Assembly (NCBI GenBank): GCA_030838265.1
Contig: JAUTXA010000122.1
Coordinates: 1-13,602, forward strand
Source: Actinomycetota bacterium
GTDB lineage: Bacteria > Actinomycetota > Acidimicrobiia > Acidimicrobiales > BP-101
Direction: 5' to 3'
Length of the DNA stretch: 13,602 nt
Shown: piece by piece, positions 12,828 to 13,602 of the stretch
Layout of the letters: each line of letters begins with the position of its first letter
Numbering within the stretch: position 1 is the first letter of the stretch
The notes under the pieces: generated by a model
What the model saw: the letters and a program-made list of their open reading frames with translations, nothing else
The model's database searches: none
What the model was told of the DNA's origin: nothing
Made by a program: the position numbers and the translations under genes

Positions 12828-13602
12828 ATGCGCACTCGCAGGATCGATGTCGGTGAGGTGACCCTCGAGGTGGCCGAGGCCGGCGAGGGCGGACGGCCTT
12901 TCATGCTCGTCCACGGCTTCGGCGGGGCCAAGGAGGACTTCCTTCCCTACCTCGACCTGCTCGCCGCCATGGGCTGGCATGCCGTGGCGCCCGACCTGCG
13001 GGGCCACGGGTCGAGCGAGCAGCCCGACGACGAGGGGGCCTACAGCCTCAAGACCTTCTCGGCCGACCTCATCGCGTTGGCCGAGGCGCTCGGCTGGCCG
13101 ACCTTCACCCTGCTGGGCCACTCGATGGGCGGGATGGTGGTGCAGGTGCTGGCCCTCGACCACGGCGAACGCCTCGATGCCCTCATCCTGATGGACACCA
13201 GCCCTGACACTCCCGACGGGTTCGACCCGGCCATCATCGACCTGGGCCAGCAGGTCGTGCGGGAGGGCGGCATGCCGATGCTCGTGCAGGTGACCAAGCA
13301 GATCGAGGACCCCCTGTCGTCACCCGCCCATCGGCGGCTGGTCGCCCAGCGCCCGGGCTACGGCGACTGGAGCGACGGCAAGACCCTGGCCGCCTCGCCG
13401 TCGATGTGGCTCAGCATGTCGGGCCAGCTCATCGCCCAGGACGACCGCATCGAGCGCCTGGCCGATCTCAGGCTGCCCGTCCTCGTGATGGTGGGGGAGC
13501 TCGACGCCCCGTTCATCGCCCCGTGCCGGCGGATGGCCAAGGCCATCCCCAACGCCCGGCTCGTCGAGATCCCCGACGCCGGCCACTCGCCTCAGTTCGA
13601 GA
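12828..13602 (+). CDS. Alpha/beta-fold hydrolase (3' end cut by window edge)
   Basis: 258 residues are visible before the right edge; little is probably missing, because members of this family are usually about 260-290 aa. It has no signal peptide and is likely cytoplasmic. The oxyanion motif HGFGG is at 29-33 and DLRGHGSS at 56-63. The nucleophile elbow is GHSMGG with Ser99, the acid is probably D226 in GELDAPF, and the base is His253 in DAGHSPQFE. The complete triad is therefore present. A cap region of about residues 125-205 lies between the core strands. The family covers esterases, lactonases, haloalkane dehalogenases and MhpC-type enzymes. The residue after the nucleophile is Met rather than the Trp or Phe often seen in dehalogenases, so an esterase or lactonase seems likelier; the substrate is unknown. 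The start is fixed by the AGGAGG site. Confidence 0.9.
   Translation, partial: MRTRRIDVGEVTLEVAEAGEGGRPFMLVHGFGGAKEDFLPYLDLLAAMGWHAVAPDLRGHGSSEQPDDEGAYSLKTFSADLIALAEALGWPTFTLLGHSMGGMVVQVLALDHGERLDALILMDTSPDTPDGFDPAIIDLGQQVVREGGMPMLVQVTKQIEDPLSSPAHRRLVAQRPGYGDWSDGKTLAASPSMWLSMSGQLIAQDDRIERLADLRLPVLVMVGELDAPFIAPCRRMAKAIPNARLVEIPDAGHSPQFE

Noticed and set aside
12582..13163. 193-aa minus-strand open frame
   Set aside because: It is antisense to both the lipoprotein and hydrolase genes and spans their junction.

Overview
This is a GC-rich, gene-dense stretch of bacterial chromosome, most likely from a high-GC actinobacterium. I lean towards class Acidimicrobiia, but that is a guess from family resemblance, not from a marker gene. 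Supporting signs are strong G/C preference at third codon positions, frequent GTG starts, an F420/Ddn-type oxidoreductase, an actinobacterial HisN-type histidinol phosphatase, a GGPP-synthase-like prenyltransferase, and several genes that look leaderless (a TAnnnT -10 box 6-8 nt before the ATG). I see no rRNA, tRNA, CRISPR array, transposase, integrase or phage gene. The window is mostly housekeeping and lipid metabolism.

Layout. (1) Positions 1-1689, minus: a secreted esterase with an N-terminal beta-rich domain, cut by the left edge. (2) 1791-2772, plus: a YedK/HMCES-type protein that crosslinks to abasic DNA, then a small two-helix membrane protein with its own well-formed promoter. (3) 6007-2865, minus: a probable operon dxs - hisN-like phosphatase - Ddn-like oxidoreductase. 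(4) 6142-8331, plus: a membrane-anchored PAS-GGDEF-EAL protein that makes and/or degrades c-di-GMP. (5) 9478-8408, minus: a polyprenyl (probably geranylgeranyl) diphosphate synthase, divergent from (6) an SDR oxidoreductase at 9527-10291. (7) 12063-10310, minus: a UPF0104/AglD-type membrane protein and a PAP2/Aur1-like membrane phosphatase or phosphotransferase, overlapping by 4 bp. (8) 12186-13602, plus: a lipoprotein and an alpha/beta hydrolase cut by the right edge.

How the genes relate. DXS supplies the MEP pathway and the prenyl synthase condenses its products, so both ends of isoprenoid precursor synthesis lie within 6 kb, though on separate transcripts. The PAP2/UPF0104 pair suggests a membrane lipid or polyprenyl-phosphate step. 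No single new defence or mobile system is evident.

The least explained structure is non-coding. Two nearly identical 52-bp palindromes lie in two different convergent gene gaps (2795-2846 and 8345-8396), with a compensatory base-pair change between them. A 38-bp near-perfect dyad covers the probable start of the lipoprotein gene (12158-12195). A hairpin-like inverted repeat overlaps the predicted -35 box of the yedK-like gene. The SDR gene ends in an exact 12-bp tandem duplication that includes its stop codon.
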